Position numbers and translations under genes: made by a program. Below the pieces are notes generated by a model. That model searched no databases. It saw nothing but the letters and a program-made list of their open reading frames with translations, and was not told the DNA's origin. Positions 45,746 to 56,881 of a stretch of 61,761 nucleotides of DNA are shown in pieces. Position 1 is the first letter of the stretch; each line of letters starts with the position of its first letter. The stretch lies in the NCBI RefSeq assembly GCF_000614205.1, contig NZ_BAKN01000016.1, forward strand, positions 1-61,761, given 5' to 3'. This DNA is from Hoylesella saccharolytica JCM 17484 (GTDB lineage: Bacteria > Bacteroidota > Bacteroidia > Bacteroidales > Bacteroidaceae).

Positions 45746-46393
45746 TTATTTTGGCATTCTGTTAATTTCTTCTTGATAAATTATATCAAATTGTTTTCTT
45801 AATTGCGCCTTGTCTACAATAATATTTCGAATTTCTTTAAGCGATTTTTCGTTGGAAGAACCTGCAATCCACAATTTAATATACCCGCTATTTGAGTATT
45901 TATTAGTCATGTGCTCAACAAATCGCTGCCAATGCTCTTCTTTGCTCTTTTGGGGATAATGATCTAATCCGTACTCCACGGTGCTTCTGAAAACAATTTG
46001 TGGTTCTAAATCCCGATCTGCTTCAGCCACAATCTTTCCGTAAATGCTTCTCGGTGCATGTGAGTTTGAGGCACGATGATCCTCCACTGCCTCTTTCATT
46101 ATCTTTATTTGTTCTGTTGAAAACCATTTCTTTAATCGCGCATCAGCCGTTAATATTTTTCCGCTTGTCATGTGATGAATCGCTCTTGGACCTTCTAATC
46201 CAAGGTCGTGATAAGCTGCAATAACATAAGCCATATCTATATTAGCACCTATTTTAGCTGCCAACTGTAATGAGCGTTTAATAACCCGGATGGCGTGCGT
46301 CAAGTTATGGGCTTTATCAAAATGATTATAACGGGGAAGTATATTTTTTTCGATAAATTCCATTAAATCGAGTTGAACTTGTGCTGCTGCCAT
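45746..46393 (-). CDS. HD-domain phosphohydrolase
   Basis: 215 residues from the ATG at 46393; the open frame extends to 46567 through the divergent promoter region and is not used. HD metal-site residues: HNLTHAIRV, then YHDLG (the HD pair) and AVEDHRAS followed by AEADRDLEP. The metal-dependent phosphohydrolase substrate (nucleotide or cyclic dinucleotide) is unknown. Divergent from menA. Confidence 0.83.
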   Translation of the reverse strand: MAAAQVQLDLMEFIEKNILPRYNHFDKAHNLTHAIRVIKRSLQLAAKIGANIDMAYVIAAYHDLGLEGPRAIHHMTSGKILTADARLKKWFSTEQIKIMKEAVEDHRASNSHAPRSIYGKIVAEADRDLEPQIVFRSTVEYGLDHYPQKSKEEHWQRFVEHMTNKYSNSGYIKLWIAGSSNEKSLKEIRNIIVDKAQLRKQFDIIYQEEINRMPK

Positions 46394-46412
46394 AGACCTT
46401 TGTTTTGTTTTG

Positions 46413-46420
46413 CAAATATA
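46413..46420 (-). promoter_or_regulatory. -7 box TATATTTG of the HD hydrolase gene
   Basis: Minus strand, 20 bp before the start at 46393; supports that start. Confidence 0.5.
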
Positions 46421-46432
46421 AGGATTAATGTT

Positions 46433-46440
46433 TAATTTTG
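46433..46440 (+). promoter_or_regulatory. -7 box TAATTTTG of menA
   Basis: Plus strand, 33 bp before the ATG at 46473. Only 12 bp from the divergent -7 box, so the two promoters overlap. Confidence 0.55.
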
Positions 46441-46472
46441 CAAAGTGCGGAAACCCTTTGAAAAGGAGAAGA

Positions 46473-47450
46473 ATGTATTCAAAGAAAGCAAAGATGAAAT
46501 TAAAAAACAGTGTGAAAGATATAAAAGTAAACTCTCTTAAAGCGTGGATATTAGCTGCACGCCCCAAAACACTTGCAGGAGCAGCTGTGCCGGTTATGAT
46601 TGGAGCAACCTTTGCCTTTGTTGATACAAATGTACATATTTCTGTGTTGCCAACAGTATTGTGTCTTCTTTTTGCATTGACAATGCAGATAAACGCTAAT
46701 TTAATTAATGATTATTTTGACTTTATACGAGGAAAAGATGATAAACACCGTTTGGGACCTCGTAGAGCCTGCGCACAAGGATGGATTAGTATCGAAAAAA
46801 TGAAACGTGCAATTATTTTTTTTATTAGTTTATCCTGTCTTATCGGTCTTCCGCTTATTTCTTATGGAGGATGGATGATGTTGCTAATTGGTGCATTATG
46901 TGTACTCTTCAGCTTCCTTTATACTACTTATTTTTCATCGCGTGGAATGGGCGATTTGTTGGTCTTGTTGTTTTTTGGTCTTGTTCCTGTTTGCGGAACG
47001 TATTATCTTGCTGTAGCTTCAAGCTTCTGCATACCATTTTATATTTTTGTGGCAGCTTTTGCATGCGGATTAGTGATAGATAGCTTGTTAGTTGTAAATA
47101 ATTATCGAGATATAGATAACGACGAACGGGTTGGGAAAATAACGCTTGTTGTTCGGCTTGGTCGCCGAAAATCTGAATTGCTTTATCTATTAACAGGTTA
47201 TGTAGCTTGCCTTTTAGGACTGGTTTTCGTTGCTAATGGTTTTATTTTTTGCTTTATCTTCCCTTTGATATACTTATTTTTTCATACACGTACATATCAA
47301 GAGATGGCGCGGATAAGTAAAGGTAAAGCACTTAATATAATTTTAGAAAAGACAGCAAGAAATATACTTATTTATGGTTTGCTAATAGTGTTTGGGCTTA
47401 TGTTTGATTATATTTTATTAAATCGTAACCCTTTGACATTAAATATTTAA
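46473..47450 (+). CDS. menA: 1,4-dihydroxy-2-naphthoate polyprenyltransferase
   Basis: UbiA-family prenyltransferase of menaquinone synthesis, about 325 residues with eight or nine membrane helices. Seen: LAARPKTLAGAAVPVMIG, the prenyl-diphosphate binding NANLINDYFDFIRGKDD (first Asp-rich motif) with GPRRACAQGW, and the second Asp-rich VVNNYRDIDNDERVGK. The ATG at 46473 follows an AAAAGGAGAA ribosome-binding site, unusual in this window, so I prefer it to the frame start at 46428. Confidence 0.92.
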   Translation: MYSKKAKMKLKNSVKDIKVNSLKAWILAARPKTLAGAAVPVMIGATFAFVDTNVHISVLPTVLCLLFALTMQINANLINDYFDFIRGKDDKHRLGPRRACAQGWISIEKMKRAIIFFISLSCLIGLPLISYGGWMMLLIGALCVLFSFLYTTYFSSRGMGDLLVLLFFGLVPVCGTYYLAVASSFCIPFYIFVAAFACGLVIDSLLVVNNYRDIDNDERVGKITLVVRLGRRKSELLYLLTGYVACLLGLVFVANGFIFCFIFPLIYLFFHTRTYQEMARISKGKALNIILEKTARNILIYGLLIVFGLMFDYILLNRNPLTLNI

Positions 47451-47620
47451 CTGGCTCTTTCTGTAAGGTGTTTAAGTTATTTCTTCTTATTTTTCATAAA
47501 GAGCCTATTTTTCATTAGAAGCATAGTTGTTTCTAATTAAAGTAAGTTTGAATTGATTAAAAATAAAGCCTATTCTAATGAAAAAGAGTATTTGAGATGG
47601 ATTGAGGTGAGGAGGGTGGT

Positions 47621-50600
47621 TTATTTTTTTGATTTGGGCTGTTGAATTTTACTTTTGCGAGTAAATCGGAATAAATCTCGCCATCCGTTGAAATCTTTTT
47701 TCATAATAAGTCCCAAACCTTGTGTAGTAAGGCTGTTTCGGGTAAAATATCGGTCGTTAGTTTGGTTATACATCTTGATCGCGAGTCCTCCATTGGGAAA
47801 GAGTAGATAGCGGAGGTCGAAATCGCCAATAAAACTCGTTGTTGCGTTTGGATTGTCGCGATAACCGAACTGTCCGTTGATAAGAAGACGGTTGTTGAGT
47901 AGTCGACCACTTAGTATTCCTTCGTATTCTGCATTGTTCCATCCCTCATCTCCTGTTGAAATGTTAGCACCGAAGCTCCAATTATTATTATTAATGACGC
48001 TACTCAATACAGTATTCAGTTGCTGGCTGATTGTGCTGCTTAAAAGGCTTTGCATCGCTAGCGACGTTTTACTTTGCGAGCTTGTATTATCTATCTCGGC
48101 ATTATTTCTGTTTTGTGTGTAGAAACGGCCGACAGCAAGCAGATAAAGTACCTGCTGATTCATCTCCTCTTCTCCATTGATAAGGCTGTAAATCATTTGT
48201 TTTACATTGCTGTTGATAGTAGGCATGTCTAACCCGAATGTTAGCTTAGGAGCAGCCGGCGTACCTGTAATGTTCATCAAACAGTTAACCCTAATGTTGT
48301 TGCTGGAAAAGCTACGGCCAATATTGAGGTCAGATAAGCTGACCCCATTGGCTGTGTAAAAGGCTTGCAGATTAAGTTGGGCGTTATAAGGGTCACCGCC
48401 AAAAGCAATGGTTCCGCCCTGCTGAAAAGAGAAGTCTTTCTTGATAACGTTTTGTATTGTGAGTTTATAAATGCCTCGGTCAACGAGGTAGTTACCAAAC
48501 ATCTCGAAATTTCCTTTGTTATAATAGGATGCCCGTATCATCGCTGCCATTGAGGGTGATGTTATCGCCACTCTGCTTATCCATCAAAAGTCTGAGACTT
48601 GCATCGGGAGTACAGTTAATAAAGAAGTTAAGCCGGATATCTGTAGGTATTTCCGGTTTATCTTGTTGTGCAAAATCAGTGTCTTCCGTTGCAGCGATAT
48701 TGGTGGAATCGTTTCGTATTTGTAAGGCGTTTTTGCCCCAATGAATAAACTGATTGTTCCTCGCGACTTCGGGATTAGCTACATTATAGGCAAAGACAGA
48801 GTTTTTTTCGGGTGTGGCATTGATATCAATGTTCACTTCGCCACTTTTTCCAACGATGTCGCAGGTGCCTGTAGCATAAACCGTTCCGCAGAAACTACTG
48901 TTTCTAAAATCTTTGAAATCGTAGGCCAAAAGATTTCTTGTCGCAATAGAAAGATTGTAGGAAAGATTGGTTAAATGTTCATGTTGGAGGTAACCGGTAA
49001 CGATACCGATGTTCCCGTTTCTGTCGTACACGGTATCTGCTTTAAATTCGATGAGATCGGGTAAAAAGCGGATGGTATCATTGCGTAAAGTGTAAGTGGT
49101 GTTCAGTGGAGTAATACTGAGATTGCCGTTGGCAATCATTTGTCCGGTGAGGTTAATATTGTCAAGTGGACCAAAAACTCTTAACAGGCCGTTTGCATTG
49201 GCTTCTACATCGTGCATAAAACTGCCGCAAAAGCTCTCTATAAATTCAATACGTGAGTTATAGGCCCTTATCGCCAAATCAATATAATTATGTTTTGGAG
49301 AAACATAGCCATTAACGAATGTTTTGATGTTCTGCCCATCGTTGGCAATGGCGTCAATATCAATTTGTCCTTCCTTGCTATTCAGGTTGATATGGGCATC
49401 AAGAATTCCCATTCTTCCATCTTGAAACTTAAAGTCTTTTACCTTTAACGTGGCGTATCCTTCAAGCGTATTGAATGGATTTTTCAAAACGGCAGTGCCC
49501 GATGCGAGTCCCCTAAAGCTCACAGAATGGAAATTTATCAGATTAAGGATGTAGTTCACATCAATGTCTCGTAGTCCTATTGATACTGAATCTTCCGGAT
49601 TTTGACTAGCGGTTCCATCGATTGTGATATGTTGGTTGTGATGATTAATGCTGAAATGACTGACATCAAGTCTGGTTTGATTATAAGTAATTTCAGATGG
49701 CTGAATTGTCCAGACGGTATCTCCCACGAGAATATTAGAGGGCTTAATTGCAAAATGGGCCGTAGAAACATTCTTTTCATTTTTATAAAAGATAACATCC
49801 GTCTTTAGTTGTCCATATAAACGTTGCTTACGCATATTGTCGAATGTAAGTGTGGAAGATAGGGTGTTATCTGCGGCTACAGCTTGAAGCGCTAAATGAA
49901 ACTTTTTGTTTTCCTCGCTAACCTTTCTTACCTGTGCCGAAACTGTCAGCGTATCATGAAGTGTTTTTACAAGAATGTTACCTGTTTCAAAATGATTTCC
50001 GGCATAAGTAAAGCTGGGAACATCAAGAGTAAGATTAAGTGTGCGGTCTGCATCGCTCATGTGTCCGTTAATAGTGAGAGGCTGTTCTATCTCTACTGGA
50101 ATATTAAAAATGTGTTGTAACCAATCTGAACGCTCTATTGTTCCGCTAATAGAGAAGTTGTTGGTGCGGGCATTATTCATATCAGGTAATCCCGGAATGG
50201 TAGGCAATTTACTGCCTATCAGATTGATAATACTTTGCGAAAGTGTATTATAATCATACTTTCCGGTCAATTGTATCTGTCCGAAATCGCTCTTTACATG
50301 GAGATGATGTAAATTTTCCTTGTTATTTATGTTAACGAGAAGATTGGATAAAGTATAGTCAACCCGATCAGATTTCATGGCAAAATCTGTCAACAGGGCG
50401 TATCCGTTGGCTGTATTAAGACTCTTTCCTTCAATATCTGTATGAATTCTAAATTGAAATTGTGTATTCGGCCATTTGTTGGAGAGCTTCAGTGCAGAGG
50501 GAGATAATTTCTCTATATCTGCTGTTAATTTGGCATAAGGATGTTTTGATAAAAAGTCAAATTTTCCCGCCATGCTGACGATAGCATTTGGATCATTAAC

Positions 50601-52051
50601 TGTTAATTTGCCATCAAAAGCATTACCCTCAAACACCCCATCAACCGATATGTTTTTATATGCATAGGAATTATACTCAAATTTTGAAATATCACCGGCT
50701 GCTTCAATGTATATATCGTTGTTTACAGGTATTCTCCCACTAATATCTATTTGAGTAGAAATCGTTCCGAATTTATCGTTTTCCAGCACTTTACCCAGCT
50801 TAAACTCTTCGGTTTCTATTCTTGCAGAAAATTTATTGTTGTGTTTTCCAAAGGCAAGCGCAGCAATACCTGCATCTGTTGTGAGTACACCTTTGGCCGA
50901 AGTATCGTTACCATACCCCCCCATTTCACCTTTATATTCAATGTTGCCTAATCGCGAAATAACAGGTGGAAGATTAATATGTCGACTAAAAATATCTGTA
51001 ATGAATTTTATTCCGTCCGTGTCAAGGCTAAATCTTTTGATGTTTGCCGCCCAGTGGGGAGCTGACTGCCAATTACGGAGTGATCCATTACCTTGTAGCA
51101 GTAGATGAGAACGATAAGATGCTACTTCCATTGAATCAATTTTCAGGGAAGTTCCGGTACCTGAAAAAGTAAAATGAAACGATAAAGGTTTTGTAGCTTT
51201 TTTAAATATTGGTATGAAACAGCCTAAATCTGTAAGAGTTATAGTCGATTTGTCTACACTTCCATCAAACTCAAGTGTAGGCATAATTACTTTTCCATGC
51301 TTGATTTTATACGACGCTTTCAAGTTATTCAATGCAATTTTACTGTTGGGCAAAACCATTTGAAAAGAAGAAAGCGTGGCGTTTTTTGTATTGGCTGTTA
51401 ACTTAAATGTCAGTGACTTTAATATTAATCCAGACGCCTCTTCAAATGAAAGATCTCTTACATTCACATTCAGACTGTCGTCTTTAACGGCATTAATAAT
51501 AACATGTGCACTGATATTCTTCGCATCAATGTGATTGGTTGAGAATTGATTTCTTTTCCGGGCTACATCCCAACGGTTGTATTTAATATAACCCCGTCTG
51601 ATGATGAGTGAGTTGATTTTTAAGTCTAAAAGGGTTTGTGCAGTCGTATCTTTTGATGCCAACGAATCTAAAACAAATTGAAAATTGCTTTGCGCCCGTG
51701 CGTCCTTTTTATATAAGTTGGCTCGCAATCCAAAAAGCTGTATGGAAGAGATACGTATACGCTTATGCAAAAGAGATAAAAAGTCGAATTTTACCGATAA
51801 TCTGGTGGCTTGTAACAATTCCTTGTTTTGCTGGTCGCGTACTCGAAAATCATCGATAATAATTCTATTTAGCAGTCCTAAGTCAACTTTTCCTACATAA
51901 CTTCCGTTCCTAATTTTTCTGAAACAGCTTGGCCAACTTTAGTTCCAATAAACGACTGTACTGCAGGAATATGCAATAACACGATAAATGTGAGATACAG
52001 ACCAATGATGGTCCATAAAATGCCGTTAACTATGTGTCTAAACTTTCTCAA
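47621..52051 (-). pseudogene. tamB: TamB-like translocation/assembly protein, two frame breaks
   Basis: Very large inner-membrane-anchored periplasmic protein, about 1476 residues once repaired. A TTG at 52051, 18 bp after a good promoter, starts MRKFRHIVNGILWTIIGLYL (membrane anchor). One T is missing near 51896-51900 (GTTATG for GTTTATG), after which VGKVDLGLLNRIIIDDFRV continues. The long middle has DUF490-like beta repeats. Near 48540 a +1 change joins DNITLNGS to MIRASYYNKGNFEMFG and the conserved C-terminal DUF490 domain with DRGIYKLTIQNVIKKDFSFQ. TamB-like AsmA-superfamily proteins span the periplasm and carry lipids or help assemble the outer membrane. Confidence 0.85.
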
Positions 52052-52068
52052 ACGCCTTGTTTAATTGA

Positions 52069-52076
52069 CAAAATTA
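52069..52076 (-). promoter_or_regulatory. -7 box TAATTTTG of tamB
   Basis: Minus strand, 18 bp before the TTG start; it supports TTG because no ATG exists between. Confidence 0.5.
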
Positions 52077-52199
52077 CATCAAAAATATCTCAACGAGAAA
52101 TATCAAAATGGTTTTTCTCTTAATTTATGCATATTTTTGATTATATTTGCAACGGTATTTAAGTTCTTCTCATGCTATTCTTCAAGCACAATGTACCTA

Positions 52200-52272
52200 T
52201 TTCTCAAAAGCTATGCTTTCACGTTCCAAAAGCTATGCTTTTGGAGGGTAAAACCTATGCTTTTGGAATATG
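52200..52272. repeat. Cluster of AAAGCTATGCTTTTGG words
   Basis: Three copies of CTATG-CTTT words: CAAAAGCTATGCTTTC, CCAAAAGCTATGCTTTTGG (a near-perfect palindrome) and AAAACCTATGCTTTTGG. The linker GGAGGGTAAAACC matches the cluster at 11221-11335. Confidence 0.7.
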
Positions 52273-52343
52273 GGGTGTAAGTAATTGAAAAACAATACTT
52301 TTCGAATGAGAATAAATCACATAATTTTTACTATAATTTCGTT

Positions 52344-53693
52344 ATGGCAAATGTCATTAAGTTACGCAAAGGCTACAACATCCATTTGAAAGGAAAGGCT
52401 GCGGAAACAAAACGAAGTGTTGGGCAAAGTGCTGAATATATGCTGTGCCCGGATACTTTTGTAGGTGTTATTCCAAAGTTGTTGGTGCACGAAGGTGATC
52501 ATGTTGATGCAGGAGAAGCCTTGTTTGTAGATAAAAGATATCCTGAGGTAAGGTTCGCTTCGCCTGTTAGTGGAACGGTTTGTAACGTGGTACGCGGTGA
52601 CAGAAGAAAGATACTTGGAATAAAAATTAAAGCAGACAAAGAACAACAGTTTTATGATTTTGGTAAAAAAGACGCTGCTTCTTTGTTGGGTGAAGAGGTA
52701 AAGAGTGCTTTGTTAGAGGCCGGTTTATTCGGCTATATCTATCAGCTACCTTATGCAGTATCGGCTTCTCCGCAACAAAAACCCAAAGCTATCTTTGTTT
52801 CGGCATTGAGAGATATGCCGCTTGCCGGTAATTTTGAGTTTGAACTGCAAGGTAATGAGACTGATTTTCAAACCGGTCTTACTGCACTTTCAAAAATAGC
52901 AAAAACTTATTTGGGTGTGGGTAAAAGTCAAAATTCTGATGCTCTGCTCAAAGCTCAAGATGTTGAGATTACTATTTTTGATGGTCCATGTCCTGCAGGA
53001 AATGTAGGTGTGCAGGTTAATCATTTGTTACCTGTAAATAAAGGCGAAACGGTTTGGACTGTCGACCCTACGTTTGTATTGTTTTTTGGTCGACTATTCA
53101 ATACCGGAAAAGTAAATCTTAAGCGCACCATTGCTATTGGTGGAAGCGCCATCTCTACTCCTGAGTATGTTGAAGCATTGATAGGTACCCCTTTTGCAGA
53201 TATTCTTAAAGATGCTTTCAAACGTCAGGAGGGTATCCGTTTGATTAATGGTAATCCGTTGACAGGTATAAAGTCGAGTTTGGAAGATAGTGTAGGTGTG
53301 AAAACTTCTGAAATAACGGCGATACCCGAGGGTGATCATGCTGATGAAATGTTAGGTTGGATATTGCCTCGAACCAATCAGCTTTCTACATCACACAGCT
53401 ATTTTTCTTGGCTCTTGGGTAAAAAAGAATACGACTTGGATGCTCGGATAAAGGGGGGCGAACGCCACATTATTATGAGTGGAGAATATGACAAGGTTTT
53501 GCCCATGGATATTTATGGTGAGTTTTTGATTAAAGCTATCATTGCCGGTGACATTGATAAGATGGAACAGTTGGGTATTTATGAGGTGTCACCGGAAGAT
53601 TTTGCTGTTGCCGAGTTTGTAGACAGTTCAAAACTTGAACTGCAGCGTATTGTTCGCGAAGGCTTGGATATGTTACGTAAAGAAAACGCATAG
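52344..53693 (+). CDS. nqrA: Na+-translocating NADH:quinone reductase subunit A
   Basis: 449 residues, first gene of nqrABCDEF. NqrA is a peripheral subunit without membrane helices that contributes to the ubiquinone or menaquinone site. Family features: IKLRKGYNIHLKGKA at the N-terminus, RYPEVRFASPVSGTV (biotinyl-like fold), GPCPAGNVGVQVNHLLPV, and the C-terminal segment GEYDKVLPMDIYGEFLIKAI. Complete. Confidence 0.95.
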   Translation: MANVIKLRKGYNIHLKGKAAETKRSVGQSAEYMLCPDTFVGVIPKLLVHEGDHVDAGEALFVDKRYPEVRFASPVSGTVCNVVRGDRRKILGIKIKADKEQQFYDFGKKDAASLLGEEVKSALLEAGLFGYIYQLPYAVSASPQQKPKAIFVSALRDMPLAGNFEFELQGNETDFQTGLTALSKIAKTYLGVGKSQNSDALLKAQDVEITIFDGPCPAGNVGVQVNHLLPVNKGETVWTVDPTFVLFFGRLFNTGKVNLKRTIAIGGSAISTPEYVEALIGTPFADILKDAFKRQEGIRLINGNPLTGIKSSLEDSVGVKTSEITAIPEGDHADEMLGWILPRTNQLSTSHSYFSWLLGKKEYDLDARIKGGERHIIMSGEYDKVLPMDIYGEFLIKAIIAGDIDKMEQLGIYEVSPEDFAVAEFVDSSKLELQRIVREGLDMLRKENA

Positions 53694-53698
53694 ATAAA

Positions 53699-54865
53699 AT
53701 GAAAGCATTAAGACAATATTTAGACAGAATAAAGCCCAATTTTGAAAAGGGTGGAAAACTTCACGCTTTTCAAAGCATCTTTGACGGACTTGAAACGTTC
53801 TTGTTTGTTCCTAACACAACTTCGAAAGTGGGCACACACATACATGATTCCATCGATTCTAAGCGAATTATGAGTATGGTGGTAATTGCAGCATTGCCAG
53901 CATTGCTTTTCGGTATGTACAATGTGGGCTATCAGAACTATCTTTTGGCCGGAAAACTTGCTGAAGCAAGTTTCTTCAATGTTTTTTTCTTCGGTTTTCT
54001 TGCCGTTATCCCAAAAGTCTTAGTTAGTTATATCATTGGTTTGGGTATCGAATTTGCTTGGGCACAATGGAAACATGAAGAAATTCAAGAAGGTTTTTTG
54101 GTAACAGGTATTCTCATACCGCTGATTATTCCGGTTAACTGTCCTTTGTGGATACTTGCCATCGCTGTTGCTTTCTCGGTGATAATTTGTAAGGAGATAT
54201 TCGGTGGAACGGGTATGAACATATTTAATCCGGCTTTATGCGCGCGCGCGTTCCTATTCTTTTCTTATCCTTCTAAGATGACGGGCGACAGTGTTTGGGT
54301 GGCAACGAACTCCATATTGGGCTTTGGTAACGATTTGCCCGATGGCTTTACTGCGGCTACCCCTTTAGGAGAAATAGGTGTTGGGGCCGATGTTCCTTAT
54401 ACAGTTACAGATATGATAACAGGTTTTATTCCGGGAAGTATCGGTGAGACCAGTGTTATTGCTATTGCCATAGGTGCTATTATTCTGCTTTGGACAGGTA
54501 TTGCCAGTTGGCGAACAATGGGTAGTGTGTTTGCCGGTGGTATCATTACGGCGGTTATTTTCAACTTGTTGGATATGACACCCATCAGTTGGTACGAGCA
54601 TATTGTATTGGGTGGTTTTTGTTTCGGTGCTGTTTTTATGGCCACAGATCCTGTAACCTCTGCCCGAACAAGTTTCGGACAATATGTTTATGGAGCTTTG
54701 ATTGGAGCTATGGCTATCATTATTCGCGTAATGAATCCCGGTTATCCTGAGGGTATGATGCTGGCCATCTTGTTCGCTAATATGCTTGCGCCGCTGATAG
54801 ATTATTGTGTGGTTCAGACCAATATCAATAAGCGCATGAAACGTTTAACTCAAAACAACAAATAA
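53699..54865 (+). CDS. nqrB: Na+-NQR subunit B
   Basis: 388 residues, multi-spanning membrane subunit in the sodium path. It has a covalently bound FMN linked to Thr: the segment DGFTAATPLGEIG corresponds to the SGAT-type attachment site (here FTAAT). Further motifs GGTGMNIFNPALCARAFLFF and MATDPVTSARTSFGQYVYG. Starts 5 bp after nqrA. Confidence 0.95.
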   Translation: MKALRQYLDRIKPNFEKGGKLHAFQSIFDGLETFLFVPNTTSKVGTHIHDSIDSKRIMSMVVIAALPALLFGMYNVGYQNYLLAGKLAEASFFNVFFFGFLAVIPKVLVSYIIGLGIEFAWAQWKHEEIQEGFLVTGILIPLIIPVNCPLWILAIAVAFSVIICKEIFGGTGMNIFNPALCARAFLFFSYPSKMTGDSVWVATNSILGFGNDLPDGFTAATPLGEIGVGADVPYTVTDMITGFIPGSIGETSVIAIAIGAIILLWTGIASWRTMGSVFAGGIITAVIFNLLDMTPISWYEHIVLGGFCFGAVFMATDPVTSARTSFGQYVYGALIGAMAIIIRVMNPGYPEGMMLAILFANMLAPLIDYCVVQTNINKRMKRLTQNNK

Positions 54866-54869
54866 AATT

Positions 54870-55592
54870 ATGGCAGAAAAAAATAAGAAAAGGCTGAATA
54901 CCAATGCCAACGGTTATACGCTGGTATATTCTACCGTTATTGTTGTTATCGTAGCTTTTCTGCTAGCTTTTGTTTTTAAGGCATTAAAGCCAATGCAAGA
55001 CGTTAATGTTGCGTTGGATAAGAAAAAACAACTGCTCTATGCACTCAATGTAAGAAATGTTGACAATGCAGCTGCAGCGGAAAAATATAAGCAACTGATT
55101 GTTGCAGACGAAATTATGGATGTAAATGGAAAGCTCATTAATAAAGGTGAACCAGGTGGTGAAAAAGCCGGATTTACATTAAATAGTGCTGATTATAAAG
55201 CGGGTAAACTAGCTTTGTTTGTTTGCAAGGTAAATGGACAGACCAAATATATAATACCTGTTTATGGCATGGGACTTTGGGGGCCTATTAATGGTTTTAT
55301 TGCTCTTAACGATGATAAAAACACGGTTTATGGTGCTTATTTTAATCACGAAGGAGAAACAGCAGGATTGGGCGCAGAGATAAAAGACAACATCAAATGG
55401 CAAAAGTTGTTTCAGGGTAAAAAACTTTTTGGTAACGATAACTCAAAGATTGCACTTTCGGTTGTAAAAAAAGTGGAAGACCCCACAACACAGGTAGATG
55501 CCGTAACTGGAGCAACACTAACTAGTAATGGCGTGAGCGATATGCTTGCTGAATGTTTGTCGAAATATCTTATTTTTTTAACCGATAAATAA
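54870..55592 (+). CDS. nqrC: Na+-NQR subunit C
   Basis: 240 residues: one N-terminal membrane helix and a periplasmic FMN-binding domain. The covalent FMN site is DAVTGATLTSNGV (Thr of GATLT). GLWGPINGFIALN and ETAGLGAEI are also conserved. Starts 4 bp after the nqrB stop. Confidence 0.95.
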   Translation: MAEKNKKRLNTNANGYTLVYSTVIVVIVAFLLAFVFKALKPMQDVNVALDKKKQLLYALNVRNVDNAAAAEKYKQLIVADEIMDVNGKLINKGEPGGEKAGFTLNSADYKAGKLALFVCKVNGQTKYIIPVYGMGLWGPINGFIALNDDKNTVYGAYFNHEGETAGLGAEIKDNIKWQKLFQGKKLFGNDNSKIALSVVKKVEDPTTQVDAVTGATLTSNGVSDMLAECLSKYLIFLTDK

Positions 55593-55607
55593 TTAGGGCT
55601 TAAGTAT

Positions 55608-56234
55608 ATGAGTAAGTTATTTTCAAAAGAAAACAAAGAGGTTTTTATCAACCCCTTAAATCTTGACAACCCTATAATGGTACAAGTGTTGGGAATTTGT
55701 TCGGCTTTGGCTGTTACGTCCCAATTAAAACCTGCCATAGTGATGGGACTTGCTGTAACCATCATTACAGCATTCTCGAATGTTATCATTTCCATCATTC
55801 GCAATACCATCCCTTCACGTATCCGCATCATTGTTCAATTGGTTGTTGTGGCTGCATTGGTAACGATTGTAAGTCAAATTCTCAAGGCCTTTGTGTATGA
55901 TGTAAGTGTTGAATTATCAGTATATGTGGGGCTTATTATCACTAATTGTATCTTGATGGGGCGTCTTGAGGCCTTCGCTATGATGAACAAACCTTGGCCG
56001 AGCTTTCTTGACGGCATAGGAAACGGATTGGGATATGCTTTTATCTTGGTGCTGGTAGGAGCTGTACGCGAGTTCTTTGGTCGCGGTTCTTTATTGGGTT
56101 TTCAAATTATCCCCGAGAATGTTTATAATTGGGGGTATCTCAATAACGGAATGATGACAATGCCTGCTATGGCATTGATACTGTTGGGATGCGTTATTTG
56201 GGTTCACAGAGCCTATTTCTATAAGGAGAAATAA
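55608..56234 (+). CDS. nqrD: Na+-NQR subunit D
   Basis: 208-residue membrane subunit with six helices, homologous to RnfE. Conserved: NPLNLDNPIMVQVLGICSAL, LIITNCILMGRLEAFAM with the Cys of the intramembrane Fe site, and VREFFGRGSLLGF. Confidence 0.95.
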   Translation: MSKLFSKENKEVFINPLNLDNPIMVQVLGICSALAVTSQLKPAIVMGLAVTIITAFSNVIISIIRNTIPSRIRIIVQLVVVAALVTIVSQILKAFVYDVSVELSVYVGLIITNCILMGRLEAFAMMNKPWPSFLDGIGNGLGYAFILVLVGAVREFFGRGSLLGFQIIPENVYNWGYLNNGMMTMPAMALILLGCVIWVHRAYFYKEK

Positions 56235-56245
56235 AAAAGTAAACA

Positions 56246-56872
56246 ATGGAACATTTAATTAGTTTATTCTTCAGGTCCATCTTTGTGGACAATATGATAT
56301 TTGCCTTCTTCTTAGGCATGTGCTCTTTTCTTGCCGTTTCTAAAAATGTAAAAACATCGTTGGGGTTAGGACTTGCAGTAACCTTTGTACTGTTGGTTAC
56401 AGTGCCCATCGACTATTTGTTGCAAACAAAAGTGTTGGGGCCCAACTGCTTGATAGAGGGCGTAGACTTGTCATATCTCAGCTTTATCCTTTTCATTGCA
56501 GTTATTGCAGGGATTGTGCAACTGGTAGAAATGGTTGTAGAGAAGTACAGTCCGTCGCTCTATGCTGCGCTTGGTATCTTTCTCCCCCTTATCGCTGTAA
56601 ACTGTGCCATTATGGGTGCGTCACTCTTTATGCAGCAACGCATCAACATGGATCCTGCTAGTACGCAGTTTATCGGGTCGATATGGGATTCTCTTTCCTA
56701 TGCATTGGGTAGCGGCATTGGTTGGACCTTGGCTATCGTTTCTATGGGAGCCATTAGAGAAAAAATGCAATACAGCGACGTTCCCAAACCTTTACAAGGC
56801 TTGGGCATAACATTCATCACCGTAGGACTTATGGCAATGGCTATGATGTGCTTTTCGGGGCTAAATCTATAA
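56246..56872 (+). CDS. nqrE: Na+-NQR subunit E
   Basis: 208-residue membrane subunit, RnfA homologue, inverted-topology partner of NqrD. Conserved: [25 protein letters not shown] and [14 protein letters not shown], each with a Cys of the shared Fe site. 11 bp after nqrD. Confidence 0.95.
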   Translation: MEHLISLFFRSIFVDNMIFAFFLGMCSFLAVSKNVKTSLGLGLAVTFVLLVTVPIDYLLQTKVLGPNCLIEGVDLSYLSFILFIAVIAGIVQLVEMVVEKYSPSLYAALGIFLPLIAVNCAIMGASLFMQQRINMDPASTQFIGSIWDSLSYALGSGIGWTLAIVSMGAIREKMQYSDVPKPLQGLGITFITVGLMAMAMMCFSGLNL

Positions 56873-56881
56873 TAAACAGAC

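Larger units (their letters stand above)
52052..52343. other. Divergent tamB-nqrA spacer
   Basis: About 290 bp; holds the tamB promoter and the repeat cluster. Upstream of nqrA the best -7-like site is TAATTTCG at 52333-52340, one base off consensus. Confidence 0.45.

Noticed and set aside
46394..46567. N-terminal extension of the HD hydrolase
   Set aside because: It crosses the divergent promoter region and the menA start; a -7 box directly precedes the ATG at 46393.
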